64,000 nt of DNA from Bradyrhizobium elkanii USDA 76 (GCF_023278185.1 NZ_CP066356.1:3030001-3094000); one strand, 5' to 3'. Positions 45,848-54,507 are shown, numbered from the stretch's first letter. Notes: generated by a model from the sequence alone, not told the origin. Program-made: numbers and translations.

Positions 45848-45863
45848 CTCTGGCATACCAGAG
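45848..45863. promoter_or_regulatory. Palindrome upstream of the formate dehydrogenase genes
   Basis: CTCTGG-CATA-CCAGAG is a perfect 6-bp inverted repeat, 59 bp upstream of the fdsGB start. Its TGG...CCA core resembles GntR/FCD-type sites, so it may be an operator; a simple hairpin is also possible. It lies in the 207-bp gap after moeA. Confidence 0.4.
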
Positions 45864-45922
45864 AATAGAGTTCGTCGAAGCAGTGCAATTCGCGCAAAGC
45901 GTGGTCCCCAAGGCGAGGCTTC

Positions 45923-47635
45923 ATGAGTCGAGACGACGTTCACAAGGTTCGTGCGTTCGAGCACCCCGGACAGGGCAGGAAGCGAGCGAAGGCCACGCCC
46001 AAGGGACGCCAGGTCGACCCCGTGGCCGCCCATGAGATCGAGGCGCTGCTCGCCGATCGTCCGAGGCGGCGCGACCTCCTGATCGAGTATCTGCATCTGA
46101 TCCAGGACAAATACCATCAGATCTCGGCGGCGCATCTTGCCGCGCTCGCCGACGAAATGAAGCTGTCGTTCGCCGAAGTGTTCGAGACCGCCACCTTCTA
46201 CGCGCATTTCGACATCGTGAAGGAAGGCGAGCCTGATATCGCGCCGCTCACCGTCCGTGTCTGCGATTCGCTGACCTGCGCGATGCTCGGCGGCGAACAG
46301 CTGTTGAAGGATCTGCAGAACCGCGCCGGCCCCGGCATCCGCGTCGTGCGCGCACCGTGCGTCGGCCGCTGCGACACCGCGCCCGCTGCCGAGGTCGGCC
46401 ACAACTTCGTCGATCATGCGACCGTCACCAATGTGCTGGCGGCGGCGAACAACGGCGACACCCATGTGCACCTTCCGCCATATGTCGACTACGACGCCTA
46501 TGTGGCGGGCGGCGGATACCAGTTGCTGGCGCGCCTGCGCTCGGGCGAGCTGCCGCGCGAAAACCTGCTGAAGGCGCTCGACGATGCGTCGCTGCGCGGC
46601 CTCGGCGGCGCCGGATTTCCGACCGGCCGCAAGTGGCGCGCGGTGCTCGGCGAACCCGGTCCGCGATTGATGGCGGTGAACGGCGACGAGGGCGAGCCCG
46701 GCACGTTCAAGGACCGCTATTATCTCGAGACCGATCCGCATCGCTTCCTCGAGGGCATGCTGATCGGCGCCCACGTGGTCGAGGCGCCCGAAGTCTACAT
46801 CTATATCCGCGACGAGTACCCGGCCTGCCGCGACATCCTCGCGCGCGAGATCGCAAAGCTCCCGCCGGGTGGTCCGACGCTGCATCTGCGGCGCGGCGCC
46901 GGCGCCTATATCTGCGGCGAGGAATCCTCGCTGCTGGAATCGATCGAGGGCAAGCGCGGCCTGCCGCGGCACAAGCCGCCATATCCGTTCCAGGTCGGGT
47001 TGTTCGGCCTGCCGACGCTGATCAACAACATCGAGACATTGTGGTGGGTGCGCGATGTCGTCGAGAAGGGCGCCGACTGGTGGAAGAGCCACGGCCGCAA
47101 CGAACGCCACGGCCTGCGCAGCTTCTCGGTGTCGGGACGCGTCAAGGATCCCGGAGTCAAGCTCGCGCCCGCCGGCATCACGCTGCGCGAGTTGATCGAC
47201 GAGTTCTGTGGCGGCATGGCCGATGGCCATACCTTGCAGGCCTATCTGCCGGGCGGTGCATCCGGCGGCATCCTGCCGGCGTCGATGGACGACATCCCGC
47301 TCGATTTCGGCACGCTGGAAAAATATGGCTGCTTCATCGGCTCCGCCGCCGTGGTCGTGCTCTCGCAGGCCGATGACGTCAGGGACGCCGCGCTGAACCT
47401 GATGAAGTTCTTCGAGGACGAGAGCTGCGGGCAGTGCACGCCGTGCCGCGCCGGAACCGAGAAGGCGGCGCTGTTGATGCAGCAGCCGGTCTGGAACAAG
47501 GAACTGCTCGACCAATTGAGCCAGGCGATGCGCGATGCGTCGATCTGTGGCCTCGGTCAGGCGGCCTCCAATCCGCTGACCTCAGTGATCAAATATTTTC
47601 CGGACGGCTTTCGTCCGCAGCAAGCCGCCGAGTAG
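45923..47635 (+). CDS. fdsB: NAD-dependent formate dehydrogenase, fused gamma/beta (NuoE/NuoF-like) subunit
   Basis: 570 residues combining two subunits that are separate in many FDHs. Residues about 40-190 are the NuoE-like [2Fe-2S] part (CDSLTCAMLGG, CVGRCDTAPA). Residues about 220-570 are NuoF-like: FMN/NAD loop GLGGAGFPTGRKW, GDEGEPGTFKDRYYLE, GAGAYICGEESSLLESIEGKRG and the [4Fe-4S] site ESCGQCTPCRAGT. It moves electrons from the FdsA subunit to NAD+. The following fdsA starts 37 nt downstream. Confidence 0.9.
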   Translation: MSRDDVHKVRAFEHPGQGRKRAKATPKGRQVDPVAAHEIEALLADRPRRRDLLIEYLHLIQDKYHQISAAHLAALADEMKLSFAEVFETATFYAHFDIVKEGEPDIAPLTVRVCDSLTCAMLGGEQLLKDLQNRAGPGIRVVRAPCVGRCDTAPAAEVGHNFVDHATVTNVLAAANNGDTHVHLPPYVDYDAYVAGGGYQLLARLRSGELPRENLLKALDDASLRGLGGAGFPTGRKWRAVLGEPGPRLMAVNGDEGEPGTFKDRYYLETDPHRFLEGMLIGAHVVEAPEVYIYIRDEYPACRDILAREIAKLPPGGPTLHLRRGAGAYICGEESSLLESIEGKRGLPRHKPPYPFQVGLFGLPTLINNIETLWWVRDVVEKGADWWKSHGRNERHGLRSFSVSGRVKDPGVKLAPAGITLRELIDEFCGGMADGHTLQAYLPGGASGGILPASMDDIPLDFGTLEKYGCFIGSAAVVVLSQADDVRDAALNLMKFFEDESCGQCTPCRAGTEKAALLMQQPVWNKELLDQLSQAMRDASICGLGQAASNPLTSVIKYFPDGFRPQQAAE

Positions 47636-47672
47636 GCGAGGCCGAGCAGGGCGAATTTCGACGAGGATTTGA

Positions 47673-50459
47673 ATGAGCAACAATCAGAACCTAGGCCTGA
47701 CGATTCAGTTCGAGCTTGACGGCCAGCAGGTCGAGGCGCGGGCCGGCGAGACGATCTGGCAGGTCGCCAAGCGCCAGGGCACCGAGATCCCGCATCTGTG
47801 CTATTCGCCCGCGCCGGACTACAGGCCGGACGGCAACTGCCGCGCCTGCATGGTCGAGATCGAAGGCGAGCGCGTGCTGGCGGCGTCCTGCAAGCGGACG
47901 CCGACGGTCGGCATGAAGGTGAAGTCGGCCAGCCAGCGCGCCGTCGCGGCGCAGAAGATGGTGATGGAGCTGCTGGTGGCGGACCAGCCGGCGCGCGAGA
48001 CCTCGCACGATCCGGACTCGAAATTCTGGCACTGGGCCGAGAAGACCGGCGTGACCGAAAGCCGCTTTCCCGCGACCGAGCGCTGGCACGCCGACACCAG
48101 CCATCCGGCGATGCGCGTCAATCTCGACGCCTGCATCCAGTGCGGCCTCTGCGTGCGGGCGTGCCGCGAGGTGCAGGTCAACGACGTGATCGGCATGGCC
48201 TACCGCAACCACGACGCCAAGATCGTGTTCGACTTCGACGATCCGATGGGCGAATCGACCTGCGTCGCCTGCGGCGAGTGTGTGCAGGCCTGTCCGACCG
48301 GCGCGCTGATGCCGGCGGTCATGCTCGACGACAAGCAGACCCGCGTCACCTATCCCGACAAGAAGGTGGATTCGCTCTGTCCGTATTGCGGCGTCGGCTG
48401 CCAGGTCACCTACCAGGTCAAGGACGAGAAGGTGATCTACGCGGAAGGCCGCGATGGTCCCGCCAATCACAACCGGCTCTGCGTCAAGGGCCGCTTCGGC
48501 TTCGACTACATCCATCACCCCAATCGCCTGACCAAGCCGCTGGTGCGGCTGCCCGGCGTCAAGAAGGACGCCAACGACCAGGTCGATCCGGCCAATCCCT
48601 ACACCCATTTCCGCGAAGCATCCTGGGAAGAAGCGCTCGACCTTGCCGCTGCGGGCTTGCGCAAGATCCGCGACGAGAAGGGCGCCAAGGCGCTGGCCGG
48701 CTTCGGCTCGGCCAAGGGCTCGAACGAGGAAGCCTATCTGTTCCAGAAGCTGGTGCGCACCGGCTTCGGCTCCAACAATGTCGATCACTGCACGAGGTTG
48801 TGTCACGCCTCGTCGGTGGCGGCGCTGTTCGAGGGACTGAGCTCCGGCGCGGTGTCGGCGCCGTTCGCGGCCGCGGCCGACGCCGAGGTGATCTGGGTGA
48901 TCGGCGCCAATCCGACCGTGAACCATCCGGTCGCCGCCACCTACATCAAGAACGCCGCCAAGCGCGGCGCCAAGCTCTATGTGATGGACCCGCGCCGGCA
49001 GACGCTGTCGCGCCATGCCACCAAGCACCTGCAATTCAAACCGGGCAGCGACGTCGCGATGCTGAATGCGATGATCCACACGATCATCACCGAAGGCCTT
49101 ACCGACGAGCAGTACATCGCCGGCTATACCGAGGGCTATGACGAGCTGAAGGCGAAGATCCAGGAGTTCACGCCGGAGCGCATGTCCCAGATCTGCGGCA
49201 TTCCGGCGGAGACGCTGCGCGAGGTCGCGCGCGCCTATGCCCGCGCCAAATCGTCGATCATCTTCTGGGGCATGGGCATCAGCCAGCATGTTCACGGCAC
49301 CGACAACGCGCGCTGCCTGATCGCGCTGGCCCTGATCACCGGCCAGGTCGGCCGCCCCGGCACCGGGCTGCATCCGCTGCGCGGGCAGAACAACGTGCAG
49401 GGCGCCTCCGACGCCGGCCTGATCCCGATGTTCCTGCCGGACTACCAGCCGGTTGGCCGCGACGACATGCGCGGCGCCTTCGAGAAGCTGTGGGGGCAGG
49501 AGCTCGATCCGGTGCGCGGGCTGACCGTCGTCGAGATCATGAACGCGATCCACGCTGGCGAGATCCACGGCATGTATGTCGAGGGCGAGAATCCGGCGAT
49601 GTCCGATCCCGACCTGCAGCACGCGCGCGAAGCGCTGGCCAAGCTCGATCATCTCGTCGTGCAGGATCTGTTCGTCACCGAGACCGCGTTCCACGCCGAC
49701 GTCATCCTGCCGGCTTCGGCGTTCGCCGAAAAGTCCGGCTCCTTCACCAACACCGACCGCCGCGTGCAGCTGGCGCGCGAGGTGATCAAGCCGCCGGGCG
49801 ATGCGCGGCAGGACCTCTGGATCATCCAGGAGATCGGCAAGCGGATGGGACTGCCCTGGAACTATGCGGGGCCGGGCGAGGTCTTCACCGAGATGGCCGA
49901 GCTGATGCCGTCGCTGAAGAACATCAGCTGGGAGCGGCTGGTGCGCGAGGGCGCGGTGACCTATCCGGTCGACGATCCCGACAAGCCGGGCAACGAGATC
50001 ATTTTCACGACCGGCTTCCCGACCGAGAGCGGCCGCGGCAAGATCGTGCCGGCCAAGGTGATCCCGCCGGACGAGCTGCCCGACGACGAGTACCCGATGG
50101 TGCTGTCGACCGGCCGCGTGCTCGAACATTGGCACACCGGCTCGATGACGCGCCGCGCCCAGGTGCTCGACCAGATCGAGCCCGAAGCGGTCGCGTTCAT
50201 GACCCCGAAGGATATGCGCAAGAAGGGACTCGCGCCCGGCGACTTCATCCGTCTCGAGACGCGCCGCGGCGCGGTCGAGGTCAAGGTGCGCGCCGACCGC
50301 GACGTGCCTGAGAACATGGTCTTCATGCCGTTCTGCTACGCGGAGGCGGCGGCAAACCTGTTGACCAACCCGGCGCTCGATCCGTTCGGCAAGATTCCGG
50401 AGTTCAAGTTCTGCGCGGTCCGTGCCGAGAAGATCGATATCCGGACCGCGGCGGAGTAG
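47673..50459 (+). CDS. fdsA: NAD-dependent formate dehydrogenase alpha subunit
   Basis: 928-residue molybdenum enzyme oxidising formate to CO2. In order: [2Fe-2S] ferredoxin domain (PHLCYSPAPDYRPDGNCRAC), two 4Fe-4S centres (CIQCGLCVRACREVQ; CVACGECVQACPTGAL), the molybdopterin-oxidoreductase 4Fe-4S site (LCPYCGVGCQVTYQV), and the active-site Cys in VDHCTRLCHASS near residue 375, which means Cys, not selenocysteine, ligates Mo. The C-terminal bis-MGD domain ends the protein. It is the last gene of the run; cofactor genes mobA, fdhD and moeA lie just upstream. Confidence 0.93.
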   Translation: MSNNQNLGLTIQFELDGQQVEARAGETIWQVAKRQGTEIPHLCYSPAPDYRPDGNCRACMVEIEGERVLAASCKRTPTVGMKVKSASQRAVAAQKMVMELLVADQPARETSHDPDSKFWHWAEKTGVTESRFPATERWHADTSHPAMRVNLDACIQCGLCVRACREVQVNDVIGMAYRNHDAKIVFDFDDPMGESTCVACGECVQACPTGALMPAVMLDDKQTRVTYPDKKVDSLCPYCGVGCQVTYQVKDEKVIYAEGRDGPANHNRLCVKGRFGFDYIHHPNRLTKPLVRLPGVKKDANDQVDPANPYTHFREASWEEALDLAAAGLRKIRDEKGAKALAGFGSAKGSNEEAYLFQKLVRTGFGSNNVDHCTRLCHASSVAALFEGLSSGAVSAPFAAAADAEVIWVIGANPTVNHPVAATYIKNAAKRGAKLYVMDPRRQTLSRHATKHLQFKPGSDVAMLNAMIHTIITEGLTDEQYIAGYTEGYDELKAKIQEFTPERMSQICGIPAETLREVARAYARAKSSIIFWGMGISQHVHGTDNARCLIALALITGQVGRPGTGLHPLRGQNNVQGASDAGLIPMFLPDYQPVGRDDMRGAFEKLWGQELDPVRGLTVVEIMNAIHAGEIHGMYVEGENPAMSDPDLQHAREALAKLDHLVVQDLFVTETAFHADVILPASAFAEKSGSFTNTDRRVQLAREVIKPPGDARQDLWIIQEIGKRMGLPWNYAGPGEVFTEMAELMPSLKNISWERLVREGAVTYPVDDPDKPGNEIIFTTGFPTESGRGKIVPAKVIPPDELPDDEYPMVLSTGRVLEHWHTGSMTRRAQVLDQIEPEAVAFMTPKDMRKKGLAPGDFIRLETRRGAVEVKVRADRDVPENMVFMPFCYAEAAANLLTNPALDPFGKIPEFKFCAVRAEKIDIRTAAE

Positions 50460-50696
50460 CGGTCCCGGAACGAAGCGTGGAGGGCGAGCCGGCCGACCCG
50501 GCTACTCGCTCGCCCGACACGGCACCGCAAGCACCGTCGATCGACATCCGCCGAGAGCATGACAGCGGGCGTCGCCGCGGCGTGGACCCATCTCGCCCTT
50601 TGCCCCAAAGCGGACGTGTTTGAGAGTCCGGAAGTTGCCATTTCGACGAAAACTCGCGTATGCATGACGTGCAGGATCGTAGTGTGAGACATTCAA

Positions 50697-51668
50697 ATGG
50701 CAATGGAACTGAGGGGCGCGAGAGGCGAGGGATTTGCGACGATTGCCGCTGACGGTCGCGTGCTGGATTCCTGGTTTCTGCAGCTGCGCCTGGTTGCGGA
50801 GGCCGACAAGGCGGCATCGGTGCGGCTGGCGAGCGACGAGGTCACCAGATCGTTGGGAGAGTCGGCGGACGGATACGCGCGACACGACGACATTCGCAAT
50901 GTCGACATCGTTCCAATCCGTACAGAAATTGGCTCCCTTGCATCTGCGCCGACTGACGTGCACGACGCGTATCTTCGACTCCATCTGCTGAGCCACCGTC
51001 TCGTCCAGCCGAATTGCCTGAACCTTGACGGAATTTTCAGTTTGTTACCGAACGTTGCTTGGACCACACTCGGTCCTTGTGAATGCTCTCGTGTACCGGA
51101 CGCGCGAATGGAAGCACGAAAGCGTGGCCTCGCGTTTGAGGTGACAGGCGTGGATAAGTTTCCGCGCATGACCGATTATGTGACGCCTGCGGAGGTGCGA
51201 ATTGCAGATGCGGATCGCGTAAGGCTCGGGGCCTACCTGGCTCCGGGCACAACCGTCATGCATGAAGGCTTTTGCAATTTCAACGCGGGTACGCTCGGTC
51301 CCTGCATGGTCGAAGGCCGGATCAGCGCCGGTGTGGTTGTGGGAAGCGGCAGCGACGTTGGTGGCGGAGCGTCGATCATGGGCACTCTGTCCGGAGGAGG
51401 CAAAGAGAGGATTACAGTCGGTGAGCGCTGCCTGATCGGAGCCAACGCCGGTATCGGCATTTCATTGGGTGACGATTGTATCGTCGAAGCGGGCTGTTAT
51501 GTCACGGCAGGCGCGCGCATCCTTTTGGAAGATGGCCGAGTCCTGAAAGCCAAGGAACTCTCCGGCCAGAAGGGCCTGCTTTTTCGTCGGAATTCCCAGA
51601 GCGGCGCTCTTGAGGCAACCAGACGTACGCCAAATTGGGACGGCCTCAACGCGCAACTTCACAGCTAG
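50697..51668 (+). CDS. dapD: Tetrahydrodipicolinate N-succinyltransferase, actinobacterial/Pseudomonas type
   Basis: 323-residue trimeric left-handed beta-helix acyltransferase acting in lysine and diaminopimelate synthesis. The conserved middle reads HEGFCNFNAGTLGPCMVEGRISAGVVVG, followed by GGGASIMGTLSGGGKE and ANAGIGISLGDDCIVEAGCYVTAG, diagnostic of the DapD long type of Mycobacterium and Pseudomonas. Alphaproteobacteria normally use a 280-residue type, so this is a second kind, possibly acquired. No other dap genes are near. The first 150 residues are poorly familiar. Its TAG stop is formed by a palindromic element. Confidence 0.85.
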   Translation: MAMELRGARGEGFATIAADGRVLDSWFLQLRLVAEADKAASVRLASDEVTRSLGESADGYARHDDIRNVDIVPIRTEIGSLASAPTDVHDAYLRLHLLSHRLVQPNCLNLDGIFSLLPNVAWTTLGPCECSRVPDARMEARKRGLAFEVTGVDKFPRMTDYVTPAEVRIADADRVRLGAYLAPGTTVMHEGFCNFNAGTLGPCMVEGRISAGVVVGSGSDVGGGASIMGTLSGGGKERITVGERCLIGANAGIGISLGDDCIVEAGCYVTAGARILLEDGRVLKAKELSGQKGLLFRRNSQSGALEATRRTPNWDGLNAQLHS

Positions 51669-51740
51669 TGTCCCGAATCCGAAGTTCGCATCATTTGCCG
51701 CACCTTCGGAGCGAACTTCGGATTCGATAAGGACGCTAGC
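51664..51740. repeat. Palindromic element, copy A
   Basis: About 77 bp. Ends GCTAGTGTCC and GGACGCTAGC are inverted; inside, GAATCCGAAGTTCGC (51675-51689) pairs perfectly with GCGAACTTCGGATTC (51711-51725). One arm has a four-base ATAA bulge. It overlaps the dapD TAG stop. It is related to copy B at 51752-51829 in opposite orientation. Confidence 0.75.
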
Positions 51741-51751
51741 AAACTTATGAT

Positions 51752-51829
51752 TCTAGTGTGCTTTATGAATGCGAAGTTCGTGAAAGTGGCTGCCGCGAAA
51801 TCGCACGAACTTCGCATTCAGCACACTAG
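51752..51829. repeat. Palindromic element, copy B
   Basis: About 78 bp. Ends CTAGTGTGCT and AGCACACTAG are inverted; inside, GAATGCGAAGTTCGTG pairs with CACGAACTTCGCATTC. A TTAT bulge lies in the left arm, where copy A has it in the right arm, so the copies are inverted relative to each other. Paired base changes relative to copy A keep the stems complementary. Confidence 0.75.
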
Positions 51830-51889
51830 TCCCCGTCCGTCAGGGGACGATCACCACTCGGAATGCGATCTGTTTGGCGCGATCGCCGT

Positions 51890-52168
51890 TCACCACCAGT
51901 ATGGCCACCGCCACGCCTCATAGAGGCGCCACGACGACACCAGGGGCGGGGCGTATGGATCGACCCGGTCGTCTTCAGGGCGATATTGATATCGTGGAAC
52001 AATATAATAATCCCACGGAGTTGGCCTTATCACGGGCGTCGGGATAATGACCCTCCTTGGTTCATGAACGACTTGTGCCTTCCGCGCCCGGGCCTCAGCA
52101 CCAGACGTCCCGAGGTTGCACAGCACGAGGGCCGCTCCGAGAGCGCACGCGACGGTCATTTTCTTCAT
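51890..52168 (-). CDS. Small secreted hypothetical protein
   Basis: 92 residues. Signal peptide (MTVACALGAALVLCNLGTSGAEA) then a basic, aromatic-rich mature part with PRRVIIPTPVIRPTPWDYYIVPRYQYRPEDDRVDPYAPPL and a Trp-rich C-terminus (WRLYEAWRWPYWW). AAGGAGG precedes the ATG at 52168. This short Pro/Tyr/Trp-rich exported class is common in Bradyrhizobium but of unknown function. It stands alone. Confidence 0.7.
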   Translation of the reverse strand: MKKMTVACALGAALVLCNLGTSGAEARARKAQVVHEPRRVIIPTPVIRPTPWDYYIVPRYQYRPEDDRVDPYAPPLVSSWRLYEAWRWPYWW

Positions 52169-52357
52169 GCATCGGCCTCCTTGCCTGAGAGTGCAAAAGG
52201 ACTCAAAGCAAGGCAAGCTAATTCGCGCTCGACCGGCTTGAATGACCGCTTGTGGCCGGTAGCCGACCTTTGCTCAGAAGGGCCAAGCGGAAGCCGGAGC
52301 CCGCACCCATGATCGATATGAGTACGTGCCCCGGTTCGGCTCTAACTCGACAGGGTC

Positions 52358-53275
52358 TCAGTAGTCCCAGAACACCGGCACCCAACGGAAGGCGTCACCC
52401 TCGACCGCGACATGTCCGACGGACGGGAACGGCATATGCGTGGCAACCAGCAGCTCGCGGTTCGCCGCCAGTTCCCGCAACAGACTGATCCGGGCGCGGG
52501 CCGCCTCTTCGGGGTCGTGCTCGAAGCCGTTGTGCCATTCGGGGTGCGCGAAGCCGACCGCGAACACGAGGTCACCGGCGAATGTCAGCCGGTCGCCGCC
52601 GGACGCCAGGCGAACCACGCTGTGACCGGGGGTATGGCCACCGCTGCGGCGGACGACCACTCCGGGCGCCACCTCGTGCTCTTCGTCGAACAGCCGCAAC
52701 CGGCTCTGGTACTCTTTCCTGAACCGCTTGGCGGTCGCACGAAGCGCGTCCGGGAATCCCGGCGGCATCGAGACGCGGGAGAAATCGGGCGCCTCCCAGA
52801 ACTTGACCTCGGCAGCCGCCACATGGATCCGCAGGTCCGGACGCAGCCGCTCCTTCACGCCCTCGACGAGTAGCCCGCCCACGTGGTCCATGTGCATGTG
52901 GGTCAGCACCACGTCGGTCACGGACCCAAGATCGATGCCGGCCGCCTCCAGTCGCTTGACGGTCTGTCCGGCCTTCGGCAGGTGCAGGTCCGGGTCCGAC
53001 CCCAGCCCGGCGTCGACGAGGATGGTTTTCCCGCCGCTTCGCACCACGACCACGTTCAGGGCCCAGTCGAACGCGTCCGGCGGCAGGAACATGTCGTCCA
53101 GCCAGGCTGCGCGGACGGCCGGCTCGGCATTGTGCGCCAGCATCTTGGTTGGCAGCGGCAGCACCCCGTCGCTGACGACCAGCACGTCGATCTCGCCGAT
53201 CTTCAGCGCGTAGCGCGATGGCACCAACTCGTTTGGCCCCGCCTGACCGGCGTGCGAGGCGTTGTCGCGGTTCAT
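52358..53275 (-). CDS. MBL-fold metallo-hydrolase
   Basis: 305-residue metallo-beta-lactamase-fold enzyme. The metal-binding motif THMHMDHVGG lies near residue 120, SGGHTPGHSVVRL gives the next His, THMPFPSVGH the last one, and AGDLVFA the bridging Asp. It resembles the AHL-lactonase-like branch but activity is not assignable. The start at 53275 (MNRDNA) has AGGAGACAAGC; an alternative 36 nt upstream (53311) also has AGGAG. It is monocistronic. Confidence 0.85.
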   Translation of the reverse strand: MNRDNASHAGQAGPNELVPSRYALKIGEIDVLVVSDGVLPLPTKMLAHNAEPAVRAAWLDDMFLPPDAFDWALNVVVVRSGGKTILVDAGLGSDPDLHLPKAGQTVKRLEAAGIDLGSVTDVVLTHMHMDHVGGLLVEGVKERLRPDLRIHVAAAEVKFWEAPDFSRVSMPPGFPDALRATAKRFRKEYQSRLRLFDEEHEVAPGVVVRRSGGHTPGHSVVRLASGGDRLTFAGDLVFAVGFAHPEWHNGFEHDPEEAARARISLLRELAANRELLVATHMPFPSVGHVAVEGDAFRWVPVFWDY

Positions 53276-53623
53276 GCTTGTCTCCTGAGTATTGCGGATC
53301 ATCTGGTTCATCGTTGAAAACTCCTGCGTTCGATCCTGATGTTCGATCCCGCCGGGCGGCGCCTTGTTTCCGCCCGTGGATTGGACATGGTGATGATCTA
53401 GCGGATCAGGTGTGGCGCTGCCCCAGAGCGGTTGCCGTCGCTGTAGAGCGATTGCTGCCAACGCATGAGCGCCGCCGCATACGAGCGCTGGGGACGAAAC
53501 GGGAGGCACAGGCCATCGCCATGCCCCCAGCCACATGCGACACTTCGGATTGGCGAAGCCGGTTCAACCCAGGACTAATATTTCCTCGTCGAGACCCCGG
53601 AATACGAACGTTCGGAGCAATTC

Positions 53624-53977
53624 ATGGCCAAGCATCGGATCTATACAACGAGCTTCGCAAGCGTTTACCCGCTCTATGTCGCGAAAGCGGAGAAGAAGGG
53701 ACGCACCAAAGCGGAGGTTGATCAGGTGATCTCCTGGTTGACCGGCTACGGTTCGAAGGAGCTCGAAGCTCAGTTGGAAAAACAAACCGACTTCGAAACG
53801 TTCTTCGCAAAGGCGCCTGAAATGAATCCTTCGCGGGCCCTGATCAAGGGCGTGGTGTGCGGTGTCAGGGTTGAGGAAATCAAAGAGCCGACCATGCGGG
53901 AAATTCGTTACCTGGATAAACTGATCGATGAGCTGGCGCGTGGAAAAGCCATGGATAAGATCCTGCGCAAGGAATGA
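53624..53977 (+). CDS. DUF2200 family protein
   Basis: 117-residue soluble protein beginning [41 protein letters not shown] and a helical C-terminus ([27 protein letters not shown]) match the DUF2200 family, which is of unknown function and scattered across distant bacteria. Its lower GC and Lys-rich composition differ from the neighbours, and the gene sits next to non-coding repeats and an IS, so transfer is possible. No ribosome site better than GGAGCAA is seen. Confidence 0.8.
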   Translation: MAKHRIYTTSFASVYPLYVAKAEKKGRTKAEVDQVISWLTGYGSKELEAQLEKQTDFETFFAKAPEMNPSRALIKGVVCGVRVEEIKEPTMREIRYLDKLIDELARGKAMDKILRKE

Positions 53978-54379
53978 TGCCTGATCGACCGGATTCCGTC
54001 CGTTCGGCGAGGCGACACTGGACGCTAATGCGTCGCCCGCAATGACGAAAGGACCGAGGGAGGGCCGCTGCCACTGATTTGCCCGACGGCGCAAGTCCCC
54101 GCAGCAAAAATATTTCGCTTTATCCGAATCGCAACCCAGTGTATCAATTCCCCGTCTCACCCGATCGAGGGGCGCTTCGCGGTCGTCACGAACGTGGGTC
54201 GAGATGCGGTGGACGCCGAGCGTGTGACTGACGAGAGCGCGCAAGGCGGACGGCGAAATCGTGCAGGCCTGACGCCCTAACGGCAGGTGTCTTTTCACAT
54301 TGCGCGATGCGCGTTGTGGAGACGGTGACAACAAAGCCCAGTCTCGCCGGGGAGAGCACGTATAAGCCGTAGCCCATCG
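53978..54379. other. Non-coding lead-in to a structured repeat
   Basis: No convincing gene. From about 54139 the sequence (CGTCTCACCCGATCGAGGGGCGCTTCGCG..., then ACGCCCTAACGGCAGGTG) resembles a repeated Bradyrhizobium intergenic block, and its far end runs directly into the stem-loop element at 54380. The short antisense frames (for example 54186-54377) look like by-products of the repeat. Confidence 0.5.
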
Positions 54380-54507
54380 CGCAGGGAAAGCCGGGTTGTA
54401 TCCGGTTACACCTGTGGTCCTACCCCCGAGCTTTCTACCCATTGCTCGGGGCCCATGGGTGCGATCGGCACCCGGCTTTCCCTGCGCCCTCTGCTCAAGA
54501 GAGGGCG
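54380..54507. ncRNA. Structured repeat or candidate non-coding RNA with two perfect stems
   Basis: CGCAGGGAAAGCCGGGT (54380-54396) pairs perfectly with ACCCGGCTTTCCCTGCG (54470-54486), 17 bp. Within the 73-nt loop CCCCGAG and CTCGGGG (54424-54430, 54445-54451) form another 7-bp stem. Directly after, CGCCCTCT-7-AGAGGGCG (54485-54507) is an 8-bp stem. The block looks like a multi-copy Bradyrhizobium element; whether it is transcribed, and on which strand, is unknown. Confidence 0.5.

Noticed and set aside
44240..47515. A very long open frame (over 1000 codons) on the minus strand opposite moeA and fdsGB
   Set aside because: The plus strand encodes clear MoeA and NuoE/NuoF motifs over the same bases. 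The antisense frame is rich in His, Arg, Asp and Ala, as expected from GC-rich codon bias, and shows no family features.
47691..50135. Long minus-strand frame opposite fdsA
   Set aside because: Same reasoning: fdsA has cysteine motifs and catalytic residues throughout, and the antisense frame is composition-driven.
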